From assembly GCF_001417965.1 (NCBI RefSeq), contig NW_018384718.1, forward strand, positions 30,866-94,865: a stretch of DNA of 64,000 nt, in the 5' to 3' direction. Origin of the DNA: Exaiptasia diaphana. Taxonomy: Eukaryota; Cnidaria; Anthozoa; Actiniaria; Aiptasiidae. The stretch's first letter is position 1. Each line of letters starts with the position of its first letter. Position numbers and translations under genes: made by a program. The notes under the pieces are model-generated. The model was not told the DNA's origin, did not search any database, and worked only from the letters and a program-made list of their open reading frames with translations. This document shows, one piece after another, positions 28,599 through 39,440 of this stretch.

Positions 28599-31051
28599 AT
28601 GTTCACCCTCAATGAGCTGCCATCTTTCTCTGACCCATGGGGATACAGCGACATTGTGCTAAAAGTGCAAGATGAAAGATTCCATGTCCACAAAGCTGTA
28701 TTAGCCATGAGTTCGCCTGTGTTCAAGGTCATGCTTCAGTCAGACAAGTTTAAGGAATCAAGTATGGAAGAAATACCATTGCCTGGAAAAAAAGCAGACC
28801 AGTTTTATGACTTCTTGTGTATGATTTATCCTTTTCCAGTGCAAATATCAGGTTAGCACATATTTTGAATTTTTATGGGTTTTTTTAGTTATGCTTACTA
28901 AAAGATTTGTTAGGGTTCCAATAGCTAAAATTATAGAACGATACAGGATGAAGTACTTGTCAAACACTGTAAAGACTTATAAAAGCAGGCATCCCAGAGC
29001 TCCTATATTTCTTAATTTCCTTATAATTTGTATAGGATCCTATAAAGAGCCTATCTTTCATGAAATCCTCCTATTTTTCCTATAAATTAGGAACTTTTAT
29101 GGTAAATTTATTCACATTTTGTCATTTCTTTTTAAAACATGTTGCACATCCCTCATTATTGAAATTTTACTCAACATGGGGTTCCTGTGGTTAATTGCAT
29201 AGCTTGTGGTTATCCAATTTAATGCACTTGGTGCTATTTCATGTTAATGTAAAGCAATGGAAGATGCTGAAAGTTTAAATACATCTTATATTGATTTAAA
29301 ACAGATTTTTTTATTTCTTAGAATTAATGTAGCTTATTTAGCTCCTATAAAGCTCCTATATTTTGTGGGAAAAATCCTATATCTTCCTTTAGAACTTGGA
29401 TAGTCTATATTTCCTATCAAATTTGTCTAAAAAGTGGCTGGAATGTCTGTGTAAAGTCAATGACAGCATAGATAATAAGTGAATTATTATAACTTTCTTT
29501 TTATATCAAATGGTGTCAGAAGAGGAGTGCCCTGTGCGTGATCTTTGACAACTTTTGAGTTGTGTTCAAAAAAAAGTGTGATATATGTACATGTAATACT
29601 CCATTTTACAGTTCCAGGCGCCATCTTGAAAGGTAGCCGAGTCTTTGCATCAAAGCAAGGCAACAGTTGAGCTTGCAGTGATAGATACCTGTGAATAATT
29701 GTCTTAGGTGTGAACAAAAGGTATCTATCACTGCAGGCTCAACTCCTGTCTCGCTTTCATGCAAAGGCTTGGCTACCTTTCAAGATGGCACCTGGAACTT
29801 TAAAATGGAGTATTTGAAGTTGTCATGAGTCCAAAATGCAAATGCAAATCAAATACTATACATACATGTAATACATGCACTTGGATAAAACATACAATAA
29901 TGCCGACTCATACCCAGTCATTTCTCTCTATTTCATGAAATATGTATCTTCAGTACACTATTACTGTACTTACAGACAACCATGATGTCCAGAGTCTCCT
30001 TGAGTTAGCCCGTGAATACCAAGTAAACAAACTGATACATAAATGTGAAGAAAGACTACTACAGAAACAGAGCTCTGTGGAACTGATCCTTCTTGCTCAA
30101 GAGTTCTCTCTGAAGAGGTTAATGGAAAAATGTCTGAGCTCCCTGAGTAGAATGCAATTGCAAGAATTAAAAGGTATAGATTTTGACATTTCCATAGTGA
30201 CAAAATAATGACAACACTGCTTTGCCTTAGGAATTTTCTGAAAATTGAATTCATTCATGCATTGATTTATCCATTACTCGTTATTCTTACATTTCTTCTG
30301 ACTTATTCATTCAGTAAGCTTATTTTAAAATATTAGAGTGAGCAGGCTTCTTTACAATTCCCTGCGCCATCTTGAAAGATAGTCAGACGACCGTTTAGCG
30401 TGCAAATTATGATAGAAACCTTCTTTCACACCTACAGACAATTATTCACAGGTATCTATCATTGCACACTCAACGGTTGTCTCGCTTCGATGTAAAGGCA
30501 CGGCCACTTTCAAGATGGCGCAGGGAACCATGAAGGAGACCATTCTTTAAACCTGTTAAACAAAACTTGATTATCAAAGTGTGATAGTTAACTATAGACA
30601 GACAACTAGACACAAAAAAAAACATCGCTAAGACATACTAAGATGTATTATTGTGTAATATCTATGTCACAATTTTCTTTTCTTGTTTATTTTCATGTTT
30701 TGATCATATCGATATTTATTCATATTTGTGCATTTGTTATCAATAGTACACCCAAAGTTTGAAGAAATAGAGACATGCCATTTAGTCAGCTTACTGAACA
30801 ACAACATTCGCTGGCTCAAGGAACAACAAGTTAGGGAAATCCGTCAGCTGAAAGAGCAACACAGAACTGAGAAAGCAGGAGCCTTGAGTATTGTCAATGA
30901 ACTAAATGAATGCTGGGGATTTAATAAGCTACCAATGAGAGGCTGCGCATGCGCGTCGTACACCAAGTCATGTGACATTTGTAATACAGTGCTAGAGAAA
31001 TATGTTAAGACAAAATGCGGTGAACTGATTCAGGCCCTAACAGACTCGTGA
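28599..31051 (+). CDS. Small BTB/POZ protein with coiled coil and Cys-rich tail
   Basis: Exons 28599-28851, 29976-30173 and 30747-31051 join in frame (all phase 1) to give 251 residues. The BTB fold covers about residues 14-110: SDIVLKV, FHVHKAVLAMSSPVFKVML and the later LLELAREYQVNKL, CEERLL pattern. BTB domains dimerise and often bind Cullin-3. Residues 170-195 are charged and coiled-coil-like. The tail has Cys at 217, 219, 226, 229 and 241, which could bind zinc or form disulfides; I do not recognise it as a named domain. No MATH or Kelch domain is present. A splice acceptor at 28586-28587, just before the ATG, implies a 5' UTR intron. The middle exon lies between two copies of one palindromic element. 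Partner and pathway are unknown. Confidence 0.85.
28990..29420 (+). repeat. CCTATA-rich stretch in BTB intron 1
   Basis: The motif CCTATA recurs many times here (for example CTCCTATATTT, TCCTATAAAG and TCCTATAAATT). It looks like a decayed low-complexity repeat rather than a regular tandem array. Confidence 0.4.
29595..29814. mobile_element. Palindromic MITE, family 2, copy 1 (BTB intron 1)
   Basis: The ends are inverted repeats of over 40 bp: AATACTCCATTTTA, then AGTTCCAGGCGCCATCTTG. The interior halves also mirror each other around GTATCTATCACTGCA. It is non-coding. Copy 2 lies at 30347-30540 on the other side of the next exon. Confidence 0.8.
30347..30540. mobile_element. Palindromic MITE, family 2, copy 2 (BTB intron 2)
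   Basis: It shares GCGCCATCTTGAAAG ends and the internal ATTATTCACAGGTATCTATC block with copy 1. The two arms are diverged but still complementary. GCGCCATCTTG resembles the YY1 recognition sequence. Confidence 0.75.
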
Positions 31052-31404
31052 ACAATTGAGTCAAGGCCCTTTTCGGACAAGATATGTAACAGCAAAGTAA
31101 ATTTCTAAAGTTTAGGAAGTTGAAGAAAAACGAAACTAGTTTTTGTTGCTAAAATATTGAGTACTCTGACATAAAATGAAATTTAGAAGATCTTTTGCAA
31201 TCCGACATAAAGAAATATCAAATAGAACTCACCGTAATTGAGCACAAACAAAAGTTTGGAGAAATTTGCTGTGAACTCAGGGTTCTTTCTATTTGTCAGG
31301 ACTGGTTGGCCAGGCCCAAAGAGAATCCCATTATAACCATTACTGTTCAATCAGAAGGTTCGATTTCTAAATTTAGTAATGCAAGTTAGTACCCCCCTCC
31401 CCCC

Positions 31405-31410
31405 AATAAA
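31405..31410 (+). terminator. Polyadenylation signal AATAAA for the BTB gene
   Basis: AATAAA lies about 355 bases downstream of the BTB stop codon, inside a C-rich stretch. It is a candidate on motif and position only. Confidence 0.4.
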
Positions 31411-32156
31411 AATTATGCTCCGTGTTGCCTGAATCTCTCGACAAAGAAAAATGGTAATCGCCATCAAAAATTATTGTCGAGAATGACTGCACCATCTTTT
31501 TGTACCTTTGAACTGTTCAACAGAGCGCAATTCCGGAGCTCCCTATCTTCCCCAAAACAGTGTTGGAAGTCATCTGTGATCTCCTAAATACAATTTTTGT
31601 GAAAAAGAGGCCGCACGATGAAGGTTTCTTTGACGTTATCGCACTCGGATTCCAATGCAGCGATCCAGTGCTAAAATTACTTTTTACCGTACATGTCATG
31701 AATCGCATTACCATTTCGCGCTGCAAGCACATATATTGTTGTTGTTGCTGTTCGTCCATCATAAACGATGATGACCAGCTACATTGTAGCCCGACTTCAT
31801 GCTATTAGAGTCTAGTATAAAACATTAAACTAATTCATAGATATTTTAGTAAAAAGTCTCGGCTCTTCTTGTCCGTGATAGACCTCTTCACCTCTTACGT
31901 TATGTATCGTATACGCAATGCATTGTAGGATATGTTTGGGACAGAACATGGCAGATTTCTTTTGTTTTCTCTTGAAACTGATCCCAGAATGCATTGAAAA
32001 TCAAGTAGTGACGTAAAAGGTTCAGACGTCTATTGTCATTCAGTGGTTGTATTTACACTAAAATCCTTGGGGCATAGTAAGGGACCGGTCATTATTTAAT
32101 TCGTAGGGGGGTTGGAGTAGAAATTGGAGGCCCTGAAATAATTTCTTGAAAAATAA

Positions 32157-32178
32157 GGGGGGGGGGGGGGGGGGGGGG
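32157..32178 (+). repeat. Poly-G tract
   Basis: Twenty-two consecutive G residues lie inside duplicated block A. Block B has only a short G run at the matching place. G-quadruplex formation or polymerase slippage is possible. Confidence 0.85.
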
Positions 32179-32709
32179 TCGTGAATTTTTAAAATCGTAG
32201 TTTAGGGGCCGGTGAGAGTACACAAAATCAATATTTTTTTCAAATAATTGTTTATTACATTTGCCAAAATCTTACCCCCCTTCCCTACGCCAGTGATCTT
32301 GAACGAAGTAAAAGTACGAATTTGGCACAAGCTAAAGTTTTAGATAAAGCGACTCTCAATAAGCGAGTGACACATCAGCCGTGCGTCTTGACTTCGTACT
32401 CTCTCCCCTGACGGCTGGGCACGCGGACTTTGAAACGTGCCGCTCACAGTCCGTGACGTTGGTGTGTAAATTAGCATATGATACTAGCAAACACTGAATT
32501 TGATGTCATCACTGATGTGAAGCCTATGATACAACCCAATTAAGCGCTCTAAAAGCGTCTAGTTCATGCTTTACTGATATAATTGATTATACAAATACTC
32601 AGTCTGGGTTACCTGTGGAAATGTCAATTAATTAAAGGATATACATGTGTATGACGTCATCTTAAACAAGTAGTTCCTGGAAGCCGACATTTAGAAGGTA
32701 GCTGGGATC

Positions 32710-32785
32710 ATGCAACGGCCCTATAGGCTAGATGGAACGAATCCAAATTGCTTTGTATGGTATCAAATACAACATGTAACACAAG
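32710..32785 (+). other. Possible 5' exon of Roco1 carrying an upstream ORF
   Basis: A 25-codon frame (MQRPYRLDGTNPNC onward) starts at ATG 32710 and runs open to a strong donor, ACAAG followed by GTAAGA, at 32785/32786. The same donor is kept in duplicated block B (near 45030), where an indel breaks the frame. If joined to the acceptor before 34434, the frame would end in a TGA whose final A is the first base of the Roco1 ATG. The join is inferred. Confidence 0.35.
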
Positions 32786-33480
32786 GTAAGACTCCTGAAT
32801 CGTTAAACACTTGTCTTTTTTTATTTATTTATAGGGTGCATGCATGTTAGAACTTAGTAACAGGCTAGCGAATGCTACTCTATTGGGTCTATTTTATCCT
32901 GCCTGCAGCCGAAGTACCAAAACTGTCGTTGGGTCTGTCTGCGAATCAGCGACGAAATTTCGGTTTCGAATTAGCCGTGATGACTCTGATTCTTCGCAAA
33001 ACCTTTGGAGATGATGCACTTCATTTTTCTATGTTTTACTAGAGCGATATCACATAAGCAATGTCTTGCGAGCAAAATAGTATGATAATGAGGTGCGCAC
33101 GTGATTATATGCTTCAGTGAACAGCTGAAAAGCATTATTTGCAACAGCTAATTTTTATTTCATTTTTATTTTGAAGATGGAAAATTTGAAAAAATAAACA
33201 TCGATGTAATTAGTGTTATCCAATTTAACTACTTTTTGAATTGCAATTGTGACTTTACTATCCGTCAAGAGACTGTTCACTTTATCTAAAGTTGTCATGG
33301 ACTTGTCGCACAAATCTTTGTCAGCTTCCTTCGCTTCGCGTACTACTCCCCTGTCTGTTTTCTTCTTTCTCTACTCACATTCGTTTATAAATAATTTTAT
33401 AATTTTATGTTATTTTATTTTATTTTTATAATTTCGTGAGCACAAGGCTCTTCTCTGGGACCAAAGCGTTCAAAATTCGA

Positions 33481-34433
33481 TTCCAAAGGTCTTGTTTCCC
33501 TTGGCTCATATCTATACTTAAAATAATATATCCTAAACTAGTTGTAATATTAGGCTTTCATGTTATATAAAACTACATTTTTTTCAGTGTATTCAATTAA
33601 ATTATGTTTTGCAATTTTTACATCACGCCAATTAAGATTCGCTACCTCAATCACGCCAGCCATTTTATTGAGTTTCCGGTCTCACTATGTACTCCGCTGA
33701 CCTTTGTAATCGAAGATTCTTTGGGTCTCTATCAACGCCCGTGATGTAGCAGGACTGAACGCGAGAGTAGGTTATTTTGCTTTTGCCATAATCTTGAAAA
33801 GTTGCTCTTTCATTCTTAGGCCATTGGTTCAGCTTAACCGTTAGCTGTAAATGTGATACTTGGGCTCTATGGCTAAATCTATAACTCAAAAAACTACAGT
33901 GTTTTTCCTATTCAACGGCGACTGCCTTCCTGAAACTAGTATAATTCCATCGGTATGTGGGCTCACTGGCCATACTCTGATTCTCATTCCCCTGTTCTGC
34001 GCATACCTGTCTTTGAATTAGATCATTCGCAGTCCGGTAAATTACTGTACTTATATAATAATATAAGCACAATCGGCACACTACAGACTTGATTTCATTA
34101 TTAGTAATTTCAAGAAATTTTGAATACTTCATACTGCAATCGAAGACTGTAATGCATTGTTGCTAATGGCAAACTTCACGTTTACTGCGCTACAAAATTA
34201 CCATTCTCAACTTAATTTATAAATTCCGTTGAAATTCTTGACAGATATAGTCACCCCGAAACCCTGAAAACTCCTTTCGAATTTATTTCGAACAGCGATA
34301 GGACGGCCACCAATCCATTTCAATCTTGGAATACACTCTTTTTTTATAAGAGATACACGCTATCTACATATGATGTCTTGTTAGATTCTATTATGTTTTC
34401 GTTTTTTAACTATCACTTTTGTATTTTTCCAAG
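33481..34433. other. Roco1 proximal upstream region
   Basis: No coding region is supported; minus-strand frames at 33665-33889 and 33908-34132 have no family signature. A good acceptor (GTATTTTTCCAAG) ends at 34433, implying an intron in the Roco1 5' UTR. Confidence 0.5.
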
Positions 34434-34473
34434 GTCTGTCATCATTTTGGCTTGCTGCTTCAAGGAGACTTTG

Positions 34474-37400
34474 ATGACAATGGATTTTACAGTCCTTCTT
34501 AATGTTCATGCCTATAAACACTGCGAATTCAACAAAGTTAAAACCTTTTTTAAGAAGGTTTTGCGTAATACTGGTTATGTAGTGGACGATGGTTATTTTT
34601 CATCCAGTTCTTTTCCAGTTCAAATAGATAATGTCAATATTAGAGTAGAAGTTCGGCGTGATATTGACCTCCTCTTTCAGCCATTTGTCTGTTTTTATGA
34701 TCATCAGCAAATTTCCAAAACGTTGATTCTTGAAGAACTCAATCAAAAACGACTGAGAAACAGGTGCAAGTTTGATGATACTCCACTACTGTTCGTTGGA
34801 ATCAAAGATGAAGACCAGAGTAATGAAATCAACTCAGAATCACAGTTGCAGAAACCAAGTGTGACGTTTTTTGAATGGTGTGTAAATGCAAGTGAGCAAG
34901 TCACTAGAACGATATTTCAGGAAATCGTACGCATGGCAGTGATAAAAACATTCTCTCACACAGTTTATCACCTACTCGAATACAGCTGCTTCTTCCAAGA
35001 CCAAGATCAACAAAAGTTTTTTGAAACTCAAGTAACAGCAAGTTGGCAACTTGATTGGGAATCATTCTTGTCAGTCACTATTTTACGATATTTAGACTTG
35101 ATCAGGGTAGCTATCTCCTACAGCGCATTGGATTTTCAATTTGAATTTAAATGTGGTGTCGTCAATGTCCTTTACATCGGTGGCAGTGCCTTATGGAATT
35201 CTTCTCAGTGGTTCCATTTGAAAAAACTATGTTGTTCCATTTTGAATGATCTTTACCCAATTCATACTTACCAACTACCATTTTCATCACCGAGTCATCC
35301 AGTTTCCATCTTACTTAGTAATAGAGAATCGTACTCAATCAATGAGACTTTAAAAATCCAAGAAATGGACACCTTTGTCAGAAGTTTAGTCGTGCGGTCG
35401 TGCAGTGGGACCTTAAGTTTGTCAGAATTACTATTACAGTTGAAGTCGTTACGTCACTTAGTAATTGAAGATACCGCTACTAATGTCAAAAACCTGACTT
35501 TTCCTACTCAATTTTGTGAAACGCTGAAACATTTAGTCCTGGTTAGTTGCAAACTAACTGAAGTTCCTCAAGCTGTGGGCAGTCTTATTCGATTAACCGT
35601 TCTCAATATTTCTAAGAATGGCATTAAAACTCTTCCTAAGAGCCTTGGAAACCTCGGGGAACTTCGTATATTTTTGTATGAGCTTTGCCCTCTTGAATTC
35701 CCACCAAAGAATGTTCTCAAGAGATCAACTCAAGATGTCATTAATTATCTTAAAGCTGTATCATGCGTTACAAAGCACAACGCTCTTCAGTACGATGGCG
35801 AGTCAGTTTCTCACAATGAATCAAAGCTTATTGTAGCTGGGCAAGAAGGCGTCGGGAAAAGTACTCTCCTCAAAGGAATGAAGCGCAATATCTGGGCAAC
35901 TAATGTTAAGCCACCAGGTAAAACTGATGGAGTTGAAATCCAAACTCTTCAGCTTGAAGAAACTCGATTTCTTGTTTACGACTTGGCCGGAGATGTGGAG
36001 TACCTTAACACTCATCCCTTATTCATGTCATCGGAATGCCTCCATTTGGTTGTTTTTGATCTGAGCCAAATCTTTGTGGGTAAAGGAGCTCGCTCGGTTG
36101 ACCAGCTCTGCAGGCTAGAGCTATGGCTTCAGATGATTGCTTCACAACACCCCAAGTCGTATGTCATAATCGTCGGCACACATGCAGATCATGAAAGAGT
36201 CACCAAGCAAGTACTTTCAATCGTTCGAAAGCAGATTCTTGAGTTGTTGGAAAATCATCGAACTCCCCACAAGGAATACTTCGACAAATGTATTCTTTGT
36301 AATGTCACGTTGATGCCACAAGAACTTCAAGAAATGCAAGCCAGTAGTATACTGGACGACGTTGAAGCTTCCAAAAGTTGTATCCCTCATATCCTTGGAT
36401 ACTTTGAGGTCAGCAGTGTTACCAAATATCCTCCTGCCATGCTGAGTCTGACCAATAAGAATCTCGAATCTTTGAAATCAGCAATTGTGTCGTCAAATCA
36501 TTTGATAGCAAACACAGAATTTGGAATTCCAAAGACATGGATATCATTCTACCAAAAGGTGCTAGAGAAGAAAATGATGCCAACAGCGGTCGTCTCAGAA
36601 ATTTTCATCGTGGCTGAAGAAAGTGAGGTTCATTCTGACATGGTAGCGTCCATGCTAAGGTTTTTTCATTCTCAAGGAAACTTTCTTTGGTATGAAGATA
36701 TTCCAGAAATGAGAGATGTGATTATCACTGATCCGCAGTGGTTGTCCGACCAACTACGGACCCTCATCTCCTATCGGCCTTCTGTAAATGCTGTCTGTGA
36801 TGGAATCCTCTACAAACCATCTCTGTCTTCAGTCTGGCCTGAAATGATAGAGGAAAATCGTCAGAGACTTCTAGCCCTTTTCAGAAATGTTGGCTTGTGT
36901 TTCACAATTTCTGAAGACAAGGAGATGTTTCCTTGCAATTTACCAATCGGTTGGCCAGATCGTCACAAGTGGCCTCCGCTTCCGAATAAAGATGAGTGCC
37001 AAACGAGTCTCCTGGTCACTTTTACATTCCTTCCTCCAGCTTTCTTTTCAAAGCTGATTGTTGAGGTGAACAAGAAGCGGTCTTCATTTCCAAGCAACGT
37101 GGAGCCAGTCTACTTTCGTTTTCATGTTCTGTATGTCACAAACAATCATAATAAATGCGACATTCACAACCACGAGTCCAAAGAAGATGGGGAATTCAAC
37201 ACCACTTATCATAAAGTTCACTACGAGATAATGCCCCATAATAATACCATAAAAGTCTCCATTCGAGGGCCTTCTCCTTGTTGTATGGTCTCTGGCGTTT
37301 GCTCCAGCATTGAGGAAGTACAGTCATGTCATTACCCAGGAGTAACTTTTGAGACACTCTTAATTTGTCCATTATGTGAGATTAACAAGGTAGATGGCCC

Positions 37401-38118
37401 TGCGGTATTCTCACTGACGTCAGCAAAGCATGAAAGAATATGCTCGAGAGCTTGGCATGATGTCGGCAACATCAATGACATTCTTCAAGGAAAATACAGT
37501 AGTCCAGAAACGGAGGAGACAAGAAAAGCTGTTGGTGATACTCTGGAAGACTATCACTGCCCCAAACTGTTCGTGGTTCTTCCCATCAACATCAAATGTT
37601 CGTCCTTGAAGAATCGCATTGTCTATTCCTATCTCAAAGATGGCTATGCTGTGCATCTACTGTGTGAATGTCCAGATCAGTGGCACTTTGTCGACTCTCC
37701 TGGTTTCCGTATCGCTAAGCCCAAAGAGTTCTTGGAGAAGTATGGCAAACACTTGTGTACTGTAATGAAAGTGATTAGCAAACTCGGCATACCGCTTCGT
37801 GCTGCCGCGGCTGCTGAACCCCTCTGCAAAACTGGAGCAGCAGTTGCATCGGGTGCTTCGTCGATTGCTAAAGAACTTGAAGGTTTTCTCCAGAACGTTT
37901 TTGAGAAATATCCACGGNTGAAGTCGGCTTCTTATCGAGATCTCGGAGACCTTAAGATGCCTTCAGGTCTTCAACGAAGTGAGCTTGCTAGGTTCTTGGA
38001 AACTGTTGTAAAGGGACGAGAATTTGGTCCTTTGGTGTTCACGTACGTCGACAAGTGCGGTGAGTGGTTGTGGCTTTGTGAAGAGCACAATAGACGATTT
38101 GCCATTATCAACAAATAA
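34474..38118 (+). CDS. Roco1: LRR-ROC-COR GTPase without kinase domain
   Basis: One exon encodes 1,214 residues. The frame is open 32 codons further upstream, but the matching ATG in Roco2 and the acceptor just before support this start. Order: a diverged N-terminal region (1-300) of unknown fold; a few leucine-rich repeats (about 320-440); the ROC GTPase with P-loop GQEGVGKST (456-464), DLAG (503-506) and THAD (569-572); COR (about 610-860); then a Cys-containing stretch and a C-terminal module. No kinase motifs are seen, so it is MFHAS1-like rather than LRRK-like. Such Roco proteins bind GTP, dimerise and act in cytosolic signalling, in vertebrates including Toll-like receptor responses. 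One codon (1149) contains an N. The second CxxC of the zinc-type motif kept in Roco2 is lost here. Ligand and output are unknown. Confidence 0.88.
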   Translation: MTMDFTVLLNVHAYKHCEFNKVKTFFKKVLRNTGYVVDDGYFSSSSFPVQIDNVNIRVEVRRDIDLLFQPFVCFYDHQQISKTLILEELNQKRLRNRCKFDDTPLLFVGIKDEDQSNEINSESQLQKPSVTFFEWCVNASEQVTRTIFQEIVRMAVIKTFSHTVYHLLEYSCFFQDQDQQKFFETQVTASWQLDWESFLSVTILRYLDLIRVAISYSALDFQFEFKCGVVNVLYIGGSALWNSSQWFHLKKLCCSILNDLYPIHTYQLPFSSPSHPVSILLSNRESYSINETLKIQEMDTFVRSLVVRSCSGTLSLSELLLQLKSLRHLVIEDTATNVKNLTFPTQFCETLKHLVLVSCKLTEVPQAVGSLIRLTVLNISKNGIKTLPKSLGNLGELRIFLYELCPLEFPPKNVLKRSTQDVINYLKAVSCVTKHNALQYDGESVSHNESKLIVAGQEGVGKSTLLKGMKRNIWATNVKPPGKTDGVEIQTLQLEETRFLVYDLAGDVEYLNTHPLFMSSECLHLVVFDLSQIFVGKGARSVDQLCRLELWLQMIASQHPKSYVIIVGTHADHERVTKQVLSIVRKQILELLENHRTPHKEYFDKCILCNVTLMPQELQEMQASSILDDVEASKSCIPHILGYFEVSSVTKYPPAMLSLTNKNLESLKSAIVSSNHLIANTEFGIPKTWISFYQKVLEKKMMPTAVVSEIFIVAEESEVHSDMVASMLRFFHSQGNFLWYEDIPEMRDVIITDPQWLSDQLRTLISYRPSVNAVCDGILYKPSLSSVWPEMIEENRQRLLALFRNVGLCFTISEDKEMFPCNLPIGWPDRHKWPPLPNKDECQTSLLVTFTFLPPAFFSKLIVEVNKKRSSFPSNVEPVYFRFHVLYVTNNHNKCDIHNHESKEDGEFNTTYHKVHYEIMPHNNTIKVSIRGPSPCCMVSGVCSSIEEVQSCHYPGVTFETLLICPLCEINKVDGPAVFSLTSAKHERICSRAWHDVGNINDILQGKYSSPETEETRKAVGDTLEDYHCPKLFVVLPINIKCSSLKNRIVYSYLKDGYAVHLLCECPDQWHFVDSPGFRIAKPKEFLEKYGKHLCTVMKVISKLGIPLRAAAAAEPLCKTGAAVASGASSIAKELEGFLQNVFEKYPRXKSASYRDLGDLKMPSGLQRSELARFLETVVKGREFGPLVFTYVDKCGEWLWLCEEHNRRFAIINK

Positions 38119-38408
38119 CAGCTAAAGGTATGTATATCAATTATTTTTTTAGATTTATCTCATTCTTAAAATCGAAACTTGTTTTTAATTACACTTGCTT
38201 GACCCCATACCACATTCAGCTGTTTCGGATGTTCCACCAGTCTGCAAACTATTTCTTAGTGGAAAGATGTTATTTTATCTCTTTGAGAGAAGTTCTTTTC
38301 AGTTGAGTACGATCGAGGAAGAATTTTTTGGAACAATGCTGCTCAAACCTTGGATTTGTTGCTTTTCAGAATGATAAAGCCAAACAACAGATCGATCAGC
38401 CGATAAAT

Positions 38409-38414
38409 AATAAA
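38409..38414 (+). terminator. Polyadenylation signal AATAAA for Roco1
   Basis: AATAAA lies about 290 bases after the Roco1 stop, in an AT-rich run. It is a candidate only. Confidence 0.35.
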
Positions 38415-38468
38415 TATATAATGGAGAAGCAACCAAAAAACAGTTCGTTATCAACAAATCAAGCATAA

Positions 38469-39440
38469 TTACATGGGCTTCCTGTGGAAGACCATGTCTT
38501 AAAATGCTGCTGGTTTTTGGTGTTGTTGTGATTTTCCTGCTTCAAAGTGGTAGCGCCCGCGATTTCGACAGTCTGCAGTCTTCGTTTCAAAAGCGATCGG
38601 CCTCGTGGTAAAAACTACGTAGCTTCGACGACCTTGAAGGTTAAAAGGAGTTGACAATGAAGGAAATCAAAATAAAAGATGCTCAGCGTAGTTTTCGGAN
38701 TATCAACTAGACTATTGTCTAAGCTACACTGGTACTTTATACATGGTAAAAATTATTAGTAGTATAGATGGATATAAATTTTGTANGGGACTTTTGAGAG
38801 TTTTTGTGATATTTATATCACAATAAATAAAGATCATTTATCTTTGTTGATTGCATTGGGGTTGATATTATTCACTGTATTTAAACTGCTCATATAAGGT
38901 ATTTGACTCTCATGCTAGAGAAATATAGAAAAAGTCATCCACAAGGGAATTTGTGCTATTTCATGTATTGTCTAAAAACAATTTGGTGCAGTCCTTTTAA
39001 AAGTTTAAATGGATTTACAGAAACATTGAATTAAGGCATAAAAATTGCTACTGCTCATAGCTATAGTGAACAATCAAACAGCTGATAAAAACAATATAGC
39101 AGAATCACAAAACATTGTTGAGAGTTGTTTTGCAAAATCCCTTTATTCTATTTTTTATTTGATCATTACAACCTGCAATATTTATAGGACAACAAATACA
39201 TTTACATTGCAATTGAAAGACGTGATTCGCAAATATGCAACTTCTCTAAATCTGAACTGTTTCTGAAACACAGATTTTTAATACTCAAATAAAAAATAAC
39301 NTTGCTANAAAACAAACCTTCATTAATGGTTGNATGGAAAAGTAATAAATNAAATATTGNTGAAAATAGATAGGCTNCAGATTTTATTTTTTCCATGAAA
39401 ATGCATCTCAATTGGAAATTGCTTCAGGAAGCCCATGTAA
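38469..39440. mobile_element. Possible 972-bp element with 16-bp inverted ends
   Basis: TTACATGGGCTTCCTG at 38469-38484 is the exact reverse complement of 39425-39440. The interior is AT-rich, non-coding and contains several Ns. The length and perfect ends fit a non-autonomous DNA transposon just downstream of Roco1, but only the termini support it. Confidence 0.45.

Larger units (their letters stand above)
31595..33480 (+). repeat. Segmental duplication, copy A (upstream of Roco1)
   Basis: Blocks of this stretch recur in the same order and orientation at 44312-46175: the CGGCCGCACGATGAAG block, the GTCATTCAGTGGTTGTATT block, the ACTTGAACGA/GAATTTGGCACAAGCTA block, the CTAGATGGAA to GGTAAGACT block and the GCAAAACCTTTGGAGATGAT block. 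It is not open over its length and leads into Roco1, so it is probably Roco 5' flank. Confidence 0.75.

Noticed and set aside
31560-31808. 82-codon frame with a cysteine run
   Set aside because: The homologous stretch in block B has frame-breaking indels and stops, and the cysteine run is a TGT microsatellite.
34378-34473. Upstream extension of Roco1 to 34378
   Set aside because: The extension begins with TTG and crosses a splice acceptor; the conserved start shared with Roco2 is at 34474.
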